Shown piece by piece: positions 1-11,228 of a DNA stretch of 64,000 nucleotides. Where the stretch lies: positions 1,116,001 through 1,180,000 of the forward strand of contig JAMXDE010000020.1 in assembly GCA_026770025.1 (NCBI GenBank), read 5' to 3'. Source of the DNA: Craspedostauros australis. Taxonomy: Eukaryota; Bacillariophyta; Bacillariophyceae; Mastogloiales; Achnanthaceae. A program made the translations under genes and the position numbers. Below the pieces are notes generated by a model. That model was not told the DNA's origin, searched no databases, and saw nothing but the letters and a program-made list of their open reading frames with translations. How positions within the stretch are numbered: the stretch's first letter is position 1; every line of letters starts with the position of its first letter.

Positions 1-1071
1 GGATGACAGCAACGGTACAAAATATAATACAATGAACCCGACCCAATCTGTGCTCACCTTCATGGTCGTCTTCTTGGCTCGCAGCTGCGATTGCCCCTCC
101 GTGAACAATTTGTAGACGCGCGGATGCTTCTCGGCATGCTCCGCCGGATCCGTGGGGCGTATCGGTTCCTTTGGCGTTGTCGGTGTTTTGGCAGCCTGCT
201 TGCTTGCCGACAAGGCGGCTGTCCTTGCACGGGCGGCGGCCGTTTCGGATGAGTAGAGTCGATCAAAGACGGACACGCCGTTGGAGGTGGAGACAGCTGG
301 TGATTTGCGCGCTGCTGGAGTTTTCGGCGTCGACACGTTCTTGGGTGTGAAGGTGTACTCCTCCATCATGGCGGATTCCAGCTGCGTGATCTTTTGCTGC
401 TTCTGATTCTGGAATATCTGCGCGCGTTCCCAAATGTGCGTGCCGTTGGTGGACGGAATGGGGGCCGACAGATTGACGGTAATTGGTTTGACGCGTCGGG
501 TGCTGGAAGGGGTCCTGGCCCTGGCACTGACAACGTACTCTTCGGCAGACGTGAGGTACCGCGGAGATACGTGGGCGTTGCTCTTCTTGTTCCTCCTCCT
601 CTGCAACGAAGCCGAACGCGTGGTCGAAGCTGCGGCTCTCGAAGCCGTGTTGGGCGTCCTGTGGCTTGTCGGACGAGGTGCCGAACGAGAGCGCGACGGT
701 GTCTTCGACGAGTAGCCATTTGATTTCTTCGGAGCGGAGGCTTTCGGCTTGAATGCTGGGATTTCCTTGTTGACGTTGCCGTCATCTTTGGACACGGTTG
801 TGGCGATGGTGACGCTGGGCGCCGGCGTGGTCTCCACAACGATCGGCTTCTTGCCAACGGCATTGTCGTCCTTGCGATCGTCGACTTTGGCAGCATCCTT
901 CGGAAGTTGGTCCTTCGCATCTCCATTGGCGGCTTCGCTGGCATCTCCCTGTATGAGCAAGTCATCGAGGTCGGCATCCGCAGGATCGACAGCTTCAGGC
1001 TGCTGGTCGAGCTCGTCAAAGAAGGCATTCATGGAGTCATCGTCGTCGCCCATAGCCTCGATAGAAGTCAT
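1..1071 (-). CDS. Hypothetical low-complexity protein, first exon (gene runs off the window)
   Basis: The minus strand is open from an ATG at 1071 to position 58, giving 338 codons. There it reaches a consensus donor (GTGAGC, first base 57), so the rest of the gene lies outside the window. The product begins with an acidic stretch (GDDDDSMNAFFDELDQQ and onward) and continues as a Ser/Thr/Pro/Arg/Lys-rich disordered middle. Near residues 230-240 there is a short segment reading MEEYTFTPKNVSTPKTP, followed about 30 residues later by VFDRLYSSETAAARAR. The TFxPK...FDRLY pairing recurs in uncharacterised protist proteins, but I cannot assign a function. No signal peptide or membrane segment is visible. 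Long plus-strand open frames over the same bases are shadows. The start rests on this being the first ATG of the open frame. The intron call is inferred from the splice motif alone. Confidence 0.6.
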   Translation of the reverse strand, partial: MTSIEAMGDDDDSMNAFFDELDQQPEAVDPADADLDDLLIQGDASEAANGDAKDQLPKDAAKVDDRKDDNAVGKKPIVVETTPAPSVTIATTVSKDDGNVNKEIPAFKPKASAPKKSNGYSSKTPSRSRSAPRPTSHRTPNTASRAAASTTRSASLQRRRNKKSNAHVSPRYLTSAEEYVVSARARTPSSTRRVKPITVNLSAPIPSTNGTHIWERAQIFQNQKQQKITQLESAMMEEYTFTPKNVSTPKTPAARKSPAVSTSNGVSVFDRLYSSETAAARARTAALSASKQAAKTPTTPKEPIRPTDPAEHAEKHPRVYKLFTEGQSQLRAKKTTMKVSTDWVGFIVLYFVPLLSS

Positions 1072-2383
1072 CGTTTCTTATAGTATGTCAATGGCAATGG
1101 CAATGGTATGTTTTTGCGATGGCGCCGTTGGTTGTTGATGGTGTCTGACGCCAGCCCCCGCTGCAGCAGACCGCGATAGGGATGCACGCTGTCGTTTGTG
1201 CACAACGTTACGCTACGTTGCGTTACGTTCCGCTACGAGTATGATATGATATGATAGGCACCAACACTGGAGACAAGGAATGTGGACGATACCGGGCTGC
1301 GTGCCTGCCCTTCTTGGGATGCCCTCTTTGTGCCGCGATGCGATCGTTGCTGCTGTGTTTGGAGTAGCGCCAACGTTGATTATGACGCAACGGGCGCTTT
1401 CCGTTCTTTCTCAAGATTGGGAGGAACCGTCACACAAGGCAGAGCCCCAATCCTCTTCCGCCGACGCCCTGGATGCCTTCGATCGCAGCACGAGACGATG
1501 CAAGTCGCCGACTCCGATTGATCTCCTGAGATGCCCAAACGCCAATGCGATTGCAACCGGATGGAGTCGTAGGATAGCTCGGATCTCCAACTGTGAATGG
1601 CAGGTTCAGACCGATCAGTCGTATGCAAGAGCAACTTGAGCAACTTGATTCGGAAGTTGCCACCTGTCGTCTATGATTATTCTTCAATGCTCTCGAAGAG
1701 AGACGGACACAGAGACGGCTGTTCTTTGTTCGTTGTTCGTTGTTCGGTTGTGTGGATTGTCATGCATCCAACAGAGCTGACGAGTTGACCAACCAGCCAC
1801 CCTCCACCCTATCCCACACCCACAAGAGAGGGACATCAAACCCTCTTTTCGGCGACCTCTCCAACCACCACAACCAACACCAACACCCGAAACGGGATTT
1901 GCGCAGAAATCTTTCGAGTCATTTCCGCGAAATCAAAGTCATGCACGCCAACCGTTCGCAAATTCGAAGAGCGGCTGGCTTTTGCTTCAACGGATCACAC
2001 GAAGTCACGCCATTCCGTGTCAAGTCGTGCATCAGCACCGATGTTTGACTCAATGGAATCATCGACCCATACGTGGTTGCGAAATGGCGACAATGCGAAC
2101 TTCGCACGGTTTCCAAACAATGACGACACACACAAAACCACGCACGAATCTGCAACTGTCGTCAAGGCGAACAGATGAGCTCCAACATGACCAAGGCCAG
2201 CATGAACAAGATCGACATTGGATGCAGATCCATTCACACAGACACAACTCGGAACGCTCCAGCAGCTTCAGCATCAGCGAGCATACCATAATTGTAAACA
2301 ACAAGCACACAGCACTCAGCACTCAGCACTCAGCACTCAGCACTCAGCAACACTACAGAACGAACGAGACCGGAACAAGCACG
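1072..2383. other. Intergenic region between divergent genes
   Basis: This 1.3-kb gap separates the minus-strand orphan gene from the mevalonate kinase, so it should hold both promoters and the kinase 5' UTR. Small overlapping frames occur on both strands around 1280-1690, but none looks protein-like and several begin at non-ATG codons. GATAC/GATATG repeats occur near 1240-1255 and a heptamer repeat lies just before the kinase. I see no other feature. Confidence 0.5.
2311..2348 (+). repeat. Heptamer microsatellite (GCACTCA)n in the mevalonate kinase leader
   Basis: Five perfect consecutive copies of the 7-mer GCACTCA end 36 bases before the mevalonate kinase ATG, so the tract probably lies in the 5' UTR. 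Copy number is likely polymorphic. A regulatory effect is possible but nothing in the sequence shows one. Confidence 0.85.
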
Positions 2384-3451
2384 ATGACGAGCGCAACCTC
2401 CTGGAAGATCAGCAACCATGAAATGAATGAAGTTGCTTACGACGGCGAAGGTTCGGACGCGAAGGACACGACCTTGGCCGACACCCGCGCCTTCGGCAAG
2501 CTCATCCTCTTCGGAGAGCACTTCGTCGTGTACAAGGTCCCCGCCCTCGTCGGCGCCGTGGCCTCCTACACGGACTGCAAGGTGGAGTTCACCAAGTCGG
2601 AGGCCGATGCGGACCAATCTTCGCCGCTCGCCGTCTCCGACAGCCGTCCAGCCGTCCCCAACTACAAGCCCAAGAAGCGGGAGGAGGCCGAGGAGGCCCT
2701 GAAGCTCGTCCTCAAGCACTTCGACTCGCAGATTAAGGACCACATGAAGGCGACCGACACCAACACCTGCAACATGTGCTTCGGCGGCACCCTGTGCTGC
2801 GCTTCCGGCATCGGCGCCTCCGCAGCGCAGGTCGTCAGTCTGGCACGCGCCTTCAAGCAGACCATCCCCTCGTTGGCAAACCTCACCGAGGAACAAGTCA
2901 ACGCCGCCGGATACGAAGGTGAGAAGGGATACCACGGCACGCCATCCGGCATTGACAACACCGCCGCAACCTTCGGCGGTCTGCTGCGATTCCAGCGCAC
3001 CGACACGGACCCGATCTTCCTCAAGAAGGCCCTCAAGGAGCCAATCCGCATCGTCTACGCCTCGACGGGCATCACGGCATCCACCACCACCGTGGTGGGC
3101 GACGTGCGCGCCAAGAAGGACGCGGATCCGGAGTGGTTCGATGCACTTCTGCAGCAGTATCTCGAGATCGTCGACAAGGGTGAGAAGGCGGTCGAGGAAG
3201 GCAACATGCAAGATCTCGGCGCCCTCATGGACAAGAATCATGCGCTGCTGCAGCAACTTACCGTCAGCTGCAAGGAGCTCGACGATTTGGTCGACGCCGC
3301 CCGGGCAGCAGGAGCCATCGGTGCCAAGATGAGCGGGACTGGTCGCGGAGGATTGATGTTGGCCTTGACACCAACGGAAGAGATTCAGAACAAGGTTGCG
3401 GAGGCCTTGCAGAAGATCGCACCGCAGGTGTGGCGAACGTCCTTCAGTTAA
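2384..3451 (+). CDS. MVK: Mevalonate kinase (GHMP kinase, trypanosomatid-like class)
   Basis: This 355-aa single-exon enzyme would phosphorylate mevalonate with ATP in the cytosolic isoprenoid/sterol pathway. GHMP landmarks appear in order: KLILFGEHFVVYK near residue 40, the glycine-rich ATP loop ASGIGASAAQ near 140-150, GTPSGIDNTAATFGG near 184 with the expected catalytic Asp, and KMSGTGRGG near 314. The phrases STGITAS, LTVSCKELD and SGTGRGG resemble kinetoplastid mevalonate kinases more than animal or plant ones; this is from memory of the family. One oddity is GEHFVVYK where most members read GEHAVVYG. The frame stays open upstream to 1982, but only from a TTG and through repeat-rich leader, so I chose the ATG at 2384. 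No targeting peptide is obvious. A 378-aa antisense frame is a codon-usage shadow. Confidence 0.93.
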   Translation: MTSATSWKISNHEMNEVAYDGEGSDAKDTTLADTRAFGKLILFGEHFVVYKVPALVGAVASYTDCKVEFTKSEADADQSSPLAVSDSRPAVPNYKPKKREEAEEALKLVLKHFDSQIKDHMKATDTNTCNMCFGGTLCCASGIGASAAQVVSLARAFKQTIPSLANLTEEQVNAAGYEGEKGYHGTPSGIDNTAATFGGLLRFQRTDTDPIFLKKALKEPIRIVYASTGITASTTTVVGDVRAKKDADPEWFDALLQQYLEIVDKGEKAVEEGNMQDLGALMDKNHALLQQLTVSCKELDDLVDAARAAGAIGAKMSGTGRGGLMLALTPTEEIQNKVAEALQKIAPQVWRTSFS

Positions 3452-3747
3452 ATGCAATACTGCCATTCGTGTGCGTACATGCGTGCATATTTGAGCATGC
3501 TATATCTTCCGTGTCCTTTCGCATCAGTTTGAAGCGTGAGAAGCAGAGCATTAAATTGAATACGGCATGCTGAAAGGAAGATCGATAGCCTGAGCTCTAC
3601 CATCTCTTTCCAAGTGATTACTTCGTGCTATGTATCGTCAAACTTAATATGAACATAATCAAAACCCCAAACCAACCAGTACTACAAATGGTGCACTGAC
3701 GCTCGGATCTCCTTGCCAGATTTCGACAGCACTGGCCCAAATCAACA

Positions 3748-4080
3748 TTACACTGTGCCATGGAACAGCGCTTGCCAGTCGCGGTTAAACTGCAAATGCA
3801 GCGTCTCAACCACGGCCTCTTGTTCTATCTCTGGCACATGCTTGGGCAGTGACACGGGCGACAGTTCCCACGAAGCCCAATGGTGTACTGTCGGCCCGTT
3901 GGCACCAAGGGAGATAGCCACAAGACCGACATCGGCGACGAAAAGCGGTCCGCCAAGGACGTTTGGAACCTGATGCAGACCCGGACATGATCCTTCTGCG
4001 CTTACCCTGCCGCTGGTCGTGAAGGAGAAGGCAACATCGGCATGTAGACTATTGAAGAGTACAGGGCGAATGGAACTCAT
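3748..4080 (-). CDS. Putative small protein (110 aa), unrecognised
   Basis: A minus-strand frame opens at the ATG ending at 4080 and closes at 3748. Its composition is more protein-like than the surrounding frames: a hydrophobic stretch GGPLFVADVGLVAISLG is followed by an acidic, His-containing tail with VPEIEQEAVVETLHLQF. I recognise no domain. It lies tail to tail with the mevalonate kinase, 296 bases away, so it could be an independent gene, the last exon of a spliced gene, or chance. Only transcript evidence would decide. Confidence 0.22.
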   Translation of the reverse strand: MSSIRPVLFNSLHADVAFSFTTSGRVSAEGSCPGLHQVPNVLGGPLFVADVGLVAISLGANGPTVHHWASWELSPVSLPKHVPEIEQEAVVETLHLQFNRDWQALFHGTV

Positions 4081-4905
4081 GGCTGATAGCAATACAAGCA
4101 GCACCAGAGGGGAAGGTTGAGAGCATTTTCATACATTAGAGAGCACCAATAGGCGTCCCTCTGTTGGTAGGTATCAGCCATGACTCGGTCCACAGTGTCC
4201 ATTAGCGATCGTCACAACTCTCTCTCCAACACAGACAGATCGTCAACGACCGTGGCCAGAGCACAGTCCAGAAGGAGGCACCAATCGTGCAATCCACATT
4301 ACAGTGTGAAGGGATGCATAGGAGGGGGGAGAGTGAGCACGATGGATGGAGAAACGAAGGGACTTGTTGGCGGCGACGCAAACACAGAGGCGAACAACCA
4401 AGATATCTCCACGTCTACAACTATGCAGCTTCGGGATGGAAAGTTCGATCTACTCTCCCGAGAGAAGCTGCCACACATGCCTCTCTCATTATCATAGTTC
4501 TCTGGAGTAGGTCGTATGGTACGCTATTCATATCAACAGGTATCGCACTCGCTCATTCGAACTGAGCTGGCCTGGAGAGATTGGTGATCGCATCGCATGC
4601 CAACGCCATGGGTATGCAACATCTATGCCCCGTGTGAATCAACATTTCAGCCATGCGCAACCAACCTGCAAGCATTGCTCCCCTTGTCCGCCGCTTGTTA
4701 CTCACGATCACGAGGAGGCATGATCGTGGATCAGTCAGAGACCACGTGCGGAGGGTGATGCGACCATGGCCACCTCCGCCTTCGTTCTTCTTCAAGCGCT
4801 GCCGCTCCCCTTTGCTCGCCTGCTTTCTGTCTGTCCCTTAGTTGGTGTTGCCTACGACTTACACCTTCGTATGGTGCCCTGTCTCTTGTTGAACACCTTT
4901 CTATC
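4081..4905. other. Intergenic, no supported gene
   Basis: Short frames occur on both strands but none has recognisable composition. One copy of the recurrent 9-mer GTACCATAC (read on the minus strand) sits at 4514-4522. Otherwise nothing is seen. Confidence 0.4.
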
Positions 4906-5208
4906 ATGGCTGCCCATGCCTCTCCTGCGCTTCTTCTTGTCCTTCTTCTTGTCCTTCCCGCTTTCCCTTCCTTCTCGTCTCCTTCGCGGAATTCTGTGCT
5001 CACAAAGCGGCTCACACGTGTCTTGATGTTTGCGGTCGTTCTGGTCGTTGTCTTTGTTCTTGATCCTTCCTTCTCTCTGCAGTTGCGTGATGACACCAAC
5101 GAAATTGCCTCGCCCATCACTTCCATCACCACCATCGGCACCACGGACCAAACCTCAACCAGAATCTCAACGACATCTTCTATGTCCATGTCGCCCGTGC
5201 TTCCTTGA
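4906..5208 (+). CDS. Putative small membrane or secreted protein (100 aa)
   Basis: An ATG frame encodes a very hydrophobic N-terminus (SPALLLVLLLVLPAFPSF), a basic linker with KRLTR, a second hydrophobic run (VLMFAVVLVVVFVL) and a Ser/Thr-rich tail. This could be a signal peptide plus one membrane span. The hydrophobicity may simply come from T/C-rich DNA, since a shifted frame over the same bases is also hydrophobic, and a 152-aa basic frame lies antisense. Confidence is low. Confidence 0.2.
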   Translation: MAAHASPALLLVLLLVLPAFPSFSSPSRNSVLTKRLTRVLMFAVVLVVVFVLDPSFSLQLRDDTNEIASPITSITTIGTTDQTSTRISTTSSMSMSPVLP

Positions 5209-8200
5209 AACGACAGCCTACTCCATCACGTACTGACACCTACCACCAAGACATGTTGACATCTTGCTGCAGCGATCAACACAGCCTGGATTCATGATGC
5301 GTGGATGGATTTCACGAACAGACATGTCTGGAATGTGATCGGCTCGGAAAGATGTGCTTGCCACTCCATCACCACACACAGCACACTCGTCCATACACCG
5401 GGTGCACTGCTTCGAATGGATGTGGATACACGAAGAAGGCACCTGAATGTGAGCACGCACGTGAATGAATGCAAAAGTTGCTCGATCTGAAACATCGCAG
5501 CCCAACCAACGTACTACTCCACACGCACACACATGATGAACTCAACTCAACTCGACTCAACTCAATTCCAATCCGGCAAGAGCAACCTGAACCAACAGGT
5601 ACAGGTGTATCACAACACACAAGCCTGAGCGCGCGCAATGCTTTGCCGCACAGGCCCAAAGGGGCGCAAGAGAGGGCACAAGCAGATTCGATCGTCAATC
5701 CCCAATCGAAACATGCTCCATCAGAAACCAGGACCGAATCTCATTCCATCATCCTTGTGAACCTCTCTTCGTCTCAGTTTCGGTTTCTGTTCATCTTCCA
5801 GTCTCTGCTCCCAGAGTTCAATGTTCCATCCTGCGATCTCCAATCTGCAATGGGTGTTGGGTGTTTGCTCTCACGTGATGTTGTTCCTTGTGGGAGGTTT
5901 GGTATTTGTTGCGTACCCTGTTGTGATGCTCGATGTTGTGATGATCCACGTCGTGATGTGCAATTTGTGTGGTGTTTTTGTTGGAATGGAACGAGTCTGG
6001 CACAGGTCGTAGAATTAGTGACATCACCCAGCGTTCGCTTCAACAACAACCAATGACTCGTGACTCGATATGCTCCCGATTGTCGCAACAAAGGCCCAAC
6101 GATTTGTATCACTCACGCCATCATAAGACCCGCCTGAGCGAAAATAGTACACCTTTCTCGGGAAGTCCTCTCAGATTTCCCTATAAATTTAATATGATGT
6201 TCCTCTATATGAGAAAGTGACGGATTGACTTTCCTAGAATTGCTACACTTTATATTTTATAAGTTATGAGGGCTTGAGTTGAGAAATTCCCCACAGTAGC
6301 CCGTGCTTTAGGTTTTTAGCTTTCGATCGGACATGGATGCGACTCGTCATTGTCTTCAAGTTGGACGTCGGCGAGCGGCGAAAATGTCCTTTTTTCCTCT
6401 CTGAGACGGACTCACAGCAAGGCACTCGAAGCTGAACTCAGACGTGTCTACAGTCGTGCGAACGGATCAACATTTCGGCTGTTTTTGGCCCCAATTGATT
6501 GCACGCAGTTTCTCGCAGTGGACTTGGAACAGGTGTGGAGGAGAAAAACTGCATCAGAATGCGATGGTACGTACGTGCACTGCGCTGTACGTACGACATT
6601 AGGATGGGATGAAGGTGCAGAGCTATCAGCATATTCCACCAGGTATAGTGGGATGTTACTTTTGCCTTTGCTGATGCTGGTAGTACTTCGTGAGCGCGGG
6701 AACTGTGATCACTGCCGGGTTCGTTGCACCATGATCTCGCGCGTTCCACGTGTGGTCTCTCATTTCATACAAGGGGCACGAGACTCTGTGACAAGATAGG
6801 TGCAGGAGGATGACGTTCCCATCCTGCGAATCAAAGTTGACCGGTGGAAACTACAGCACATTCCTGATGTACGCTGCTGTGCTCTTCTCGAGTTGCTGAG
6901 TTGCCGAGTCGCCGCGCGTTGCGCCTCTCAGACAGGATTTCGGTGTCTTGTTGTTGTTGTTGTGGAAGTTTGTGAGTTCATTTTGCTCTTTCCTGGATCA
7001 TGTTTCATTCCTTTTCCTGGTTCTTTTCCATGTCGCACCCAAAGAATCGCTCTGTACTTTTTCAAATGTCGGTGGACAGACAGACGTGAGATGTGGTGTT
7101 TTGTTAGAAACATGCGTGGAACAAAACCAAATCAGATACTGCGCTCGCGAATTCTGGACTGCTTTGTGCCTGTTGATACGCGTTCCCAGAAGAATCGGTT
7201 CTGGTGGGCCACAAAACTGCGGAGTGGCTCTGCGAGAACAGAATGATGTACCGCACTGAACACAAGAAGGGGAGTACAGCAGGAGATCATATAATACATC
7301 TGTGTTTTTATTGTACATGCCCACATTTGTATTATTCGCCCATCGGAGGCTGATGAGGTTAGATCTTGTGATGGATCGGCTGACTTCCGCAGAATCAACA
7401 TTCCACCGTCAATTCCAACCGTCAACGATGGTGTTGCATCCACAAGGCGCGCTTGGTGGTCAGCGGCGCAGGCAGACTTGGAGTGCGAGGATTGTCAGCA
7501 TTGTTACCCTCATGAGATAGGTATGACGATCAGTTCCATGGTGCGTTATCGTCTCCAGAGTTGGCGTGGATCAAAGACAAGGAACAACAACTATGTGCTG
7601 ACCGTTTGGACCCCATATTGTGGATTGAGTTTAGGGTATTTGAATTGATTTGACAGCGGCGTTGCTTCGAATAACAATTCCTCTTGGTGCTGTGGAACTA
7701 CAGTTCCATTTTTGCTCCTGGCGACGACATCGATACTGACATGCGCGTGCGATTTTTTTTTGCGCCCATGGATTTGGTATCATCACTCGCTCTCGCTGAT
7801 CGTCATCATTCTCCGTTGTCTGCTGGGGCCGTTCGTGGCAGTCTGGGTGGTCACAGAGCAAGCAACAGCCAGCGCCAAACATGAATGGCACCGGCGGTTG
7901 ATGATTGGTGAACGCTGTTGCACAGGCGGATGCGATTTGTTGTCTCCCCCAGCGGTTGTTGGATGAGTGACGGACAAGAAGCTGGTGGTGATCGTCTGTA
8001 CGGAAAGCGTTGGCGTAGATGGATGGGATGTTCTGAGCAATGAAACAATAGTACCATACTAATGGATGAGGTAGTATGGATGAGGCTGAGAGCTTGTTCC
8101 GATTTCCTCGCAAGCACAAACATTTTCGAATTGATGGCGTATGCTCGTCCTCTCGCCGCGATTGACTTGTGTTTGCGTGAGAGCAAAATGTGAGCCACTG

Positions 8201-8999
8201 CTCTGCGCCGAGAACTGGTGTCCATTTGCAAGAGAACTGCGCATCCCGATTCACAAGTCGAGCGACAAATCGCGCACACTCCAGACTACATTCGTGACTT
8301 TCCGATACGACACGACATGACATGACACGCTACTAATACCAGTACCATACGTATTGGATAGATTGACGAATGGATGGATGGAGCGAGCTGTGATCATCCC
8401 AAGGATACCGTATCGACACACTTGGCGACGAACCATAGTCGCCGTATTGGTACCATCGCAGGACATGGTGCAGATACGCGGAGCAAACGCCGGTACGTGC
8501 AGCCACAAATTGCTACACGCAACTGTGAAAGGGAATGGCGCAAGTCACCAATTAGCTCATGGGCAGAAGTCAGCACATTTGCTCTTGGAGTCAGTCCAGT
8601 TGTACCAGACAATGTTACCAGCATCATGGAGATTGCATTGTACTTAGAGCAGAGAATTTGGGATCGATCATTCAAGAATCTTATTCCATTCGGCATGGCG
8701 CTTGGTGTCAGCAGCGATGGTGTCCACGTAGCATTCTGTGGCAATGCTGCAGGTGCCCACCTTGTGCCTACTCTAGCAATTCACTGATTAGATTCTTATC
8801 ATTGAATGATAGGTATGCTCATACACTGGACAGTGTACGACAGCAGCATCATACCCACTCTGGCTTGCACAGGAGCGTGAGAGCCGCAACCTGGAGTTGT
8901 GCCGTGCCAACTCCTTGTTTGTCTTGGGTCCTTTGTGTCCAATTTCTGGTTCCCCGATTTTCTCCCAAATCAATCTACTGAATTTTTCAATAGTGGTAT
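5209..8999. other. Gene-poor region, no supported coding gene
   Basis: Across 3.8 kb I find only short overlapping frames, several starting at non-ATG codons. The longest ATG frame, 8374-8787 plus (137 aa), has no recognisable domain. Two copies of the 9-mer GTACCATAC lie at 8051-8059 and 8342-8350. A dispersed repeat copy at 6127-6268 is listed separately. There is no RNA gene I can support. Confidence 0.4.
6127..6268 (+). repeat. Dispersed 142-bp element, copy 1
   Basis: This stretch aligns without gaps to the reverse complement of 20232-20373. The first 38 bases (6127-6164) match at 37 of 38 positions. The rest is diverged but collinear, with matching islands CTAGAATTG and AAGTTATG at identical spacing. 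It is non-coding and AT-rich after the core. It could be a decayed MITE, an end of a larger mobile element, or a conserved RNA or protein-binding site. Confidence 0.75.
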
Positions 9000-9650
9000 A
9001 CGATGTTGTTGCGTGGGTAGCGCATTTGCAAACATTACTGCATTCATCCTTTGCACGATCCTCTCCGTTGGATGAACTCCATACCTTGATTTCAACGCTT
9101 CCGACATACCCACCCACCAATACAATGTATGCGATTCACCCTGTGCTATTTTTAGTTCGGCGCGTTGTGTTGCCGGATTCTCGTTTTCTCTCGTGTTATT
9201 TCTCACGATAAAGTTGCAATATCTTCCCCTTTCTGCTGCGTTCACGGACTCCATCGGTTTCGACAGCCACATGCCCGGACTGCCGTCATCTTCTTCGTCT
9301 TGTCGTCTACTTTGTAGTCGTTCAATTTTATTTCGCAATTCCGCCTGGTGCTATTCCTATGCCAACAAAAGCATACCTATGTAGGGACCCCGTGTTATTC
9401 TTCGCACAAACATTTTTGCACCCTCACCTGAACGTTTCCATCACGCATTCTATCAGTTTCGACGTCTGGAGGGACGAACCACTCTCATCTCCTCCGCCTC
9501 ATTGTTTACTTTGTAGTCGTCCAATTTTTATTTCGCAATTCCGTCTGGTGCTATTTCTATCCCACCAAATCCATACCCATGCAAATTCCGCTCCGTCGAC
9601 ATGCACCTTCTGGAGGGCATCGTCAGTGTCATGCACGATTGGCGCGATTG
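9000..9650 (+). repeat. Degenerate tandem repeat, unit about 202 bp, three copies
   Basis: The phrase GTGCTATTNNTA recurs at about 9146, 9348 and 9550, each time after a diverged GCGATTCACC- or GCAATTCCG-like stretch. The two later copies share a longer block with TACTTTGTAGTCG and TTATTTCGCAATTCCG. The first copy is the most diverged. A partial fourth similarity may lie near 9690. No coding function is seen. Confidence 0.55.
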
Positions 9651-11228
9651 AGGTGAGTCTATGCCATTCCAGTTGCATCAACCTTTCGTATTGCGCAATA
9701 CTGTATGGTGTTTGGCTGATGGGAAAGGGGAGGTTGTGTCTGAGCGATCTACACGCTCCGAATTGATGTTGCTCGCAATCCTCTTGCGAGGGCTGCGGAC
9801 TCCGGCAGACTGTGTGTTGACTTTCAATTGCTCGCGGATCCGTGTGGTGTTGGCCTTTTCGAATTCCACCAATGGAAGGAGATTCACATGGCGTTGATGC
9901 AGATGGTTACGCAGGTTTGCGGATGACCTGGATGCTGGAGATGGTGCGGGGCATGATTTCCTACCGCTTTGCATCACGAGGCCAACGACTCAAGCAACAG
10001 AATTGACGATCAGCGACGGCAGTGGACAAATTGCAGCGGCTCCTGAAATATGTGGAACCACGGACGCGTTCCTGCACCATTGTGAGCGCTGCGCTTTTGC
10101 GGTTCCATCATGGTTCGAAGATCGACTTGGCGTCTTCTACTTGTCTCATACTCGACAATACACTGCATGCCTTGGTCGATGCCCGATCCAGTTTTGTGGT
10201 CTTGATCGAAAATGTGGGTGTGGTGTGGGAGTTGTTGTTGTGATTTTGGCGCACCTCGGTCAAATCTGATTGGATGGGAATCATCAATGGTTCAGTGTAA
10301 ATGTCGTTTGTTGCTCACGAGGACGAACGACATTTAACAAATGAACAACGAAGAACCAAAGTATATCCGAAAATCAAGAAAACAACACGATGGGATCACA
10401 AATGACAGATTCATGGACCAGCCACCAGTCTCCGACGCACCAATCAAAAGCAACAGGCAGAACAGAATGTCCGCCCCCAGCGAACTCACATCACACATCA
10501 CACATCACACACCACACACCACACACCACACACCACACACCACACACCACACACCACACACCACACACCACACACCCAACGACTGTACTCTTGCCCATTC
10601 ACTGCGGATACTTCAATCGTCGCATCTGAGACGATCGGAGCCGACAACCAACGCAATTCGAGATGGCAGCCAACGAAGAACAGATCGATTGTATTCAACC
10701 GTGTTGCGTTCGGCCACCAGGGACGTAATCATGATACACACTCGATCGTCTCTCACGATGCCAACGCAAATGATGAGAAATTGAGGCTACAATCGATGAG
10801 AATAAAAAGTAAAATTCAATAGAGAATGAATGGATAGACGGATTGATGTAGCACTCGTTGCTCTCTCTCTCTCTCTCTCTCTTGCACTTGCTCTCTCGTT
10901 GTGTTGGCGCCGCGTCACACTCACTCTTTCGCCAGAATAAAAATCGCAGATGGTTCCACATACATTCTCCAATCACAACCACGTATGCACCAATGAGCGA
11001 CCGTTGAACTGTTGCTGCCGATCTCGACACAAACACATCCCTCATGCTGTTGTGAACGAATGTGCATGTGTCATTTTGGTTTGTTGTGTGTTGTTGTTGC
11101 TGTCTGCTGTGTTCTCCTATCTGCAATGTCAGCGCAACGCTCAGTGCTCCCCAACATCGAGATCATTCAGAATCATCCGTGCCTTCCCCCCACCCACATC
11201 GTCCGTCAGCCACCATCGCTATCGCATC
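9651..11228. other. Intergenic region with simple repeats, leader of the next gene
   Basis: No gene is supported here. It contains a CCACACA/TCACACA heptamer tract at 10486-10576, a CT dinucleotide run at 10861-10882, and other purine/pyrimidine-skewed DNA. Frames spanning the heptamer tract (such as 10341-10784) are products of the repeat. The stretch 10950-11228 is open and in frame with the next gene and includes a hydrophobic segment, so an N-terminal extension of that gene cannot be excluded. Confidence 0.45.
10486..10576 (+). repeat. CACACCA-type heptamer microsatellite
   Basis: About thirteen near-perfect 7-bp units occur, first of the TCACACA type and then CCACACA. The tract is non-coding. 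Confidence 0.9.

Noticed and set aside
394-1138. Plus-strand ORFs of 93-129 aa
   Set aside because: They lie antisense to the continuous 338-codon minus-strand exon, which has a proper start and splice donor.
1982-2383. N-terminal extension of mevalonate kinase
   Set aside because: Opens only from a TTG and crosses the heptamer repeat; the family start fits the ATG at 2384.
2330-3466. 378-aa minus-strand ORF
   Set aside because: Antisense shadow of the mevalonate kinase produced by GC-rich third positions; no domain.
6350-6799. 149-aa plus-strand ORF
   Set aside because: Starts at TTG, no domain, and competing antisense frames.
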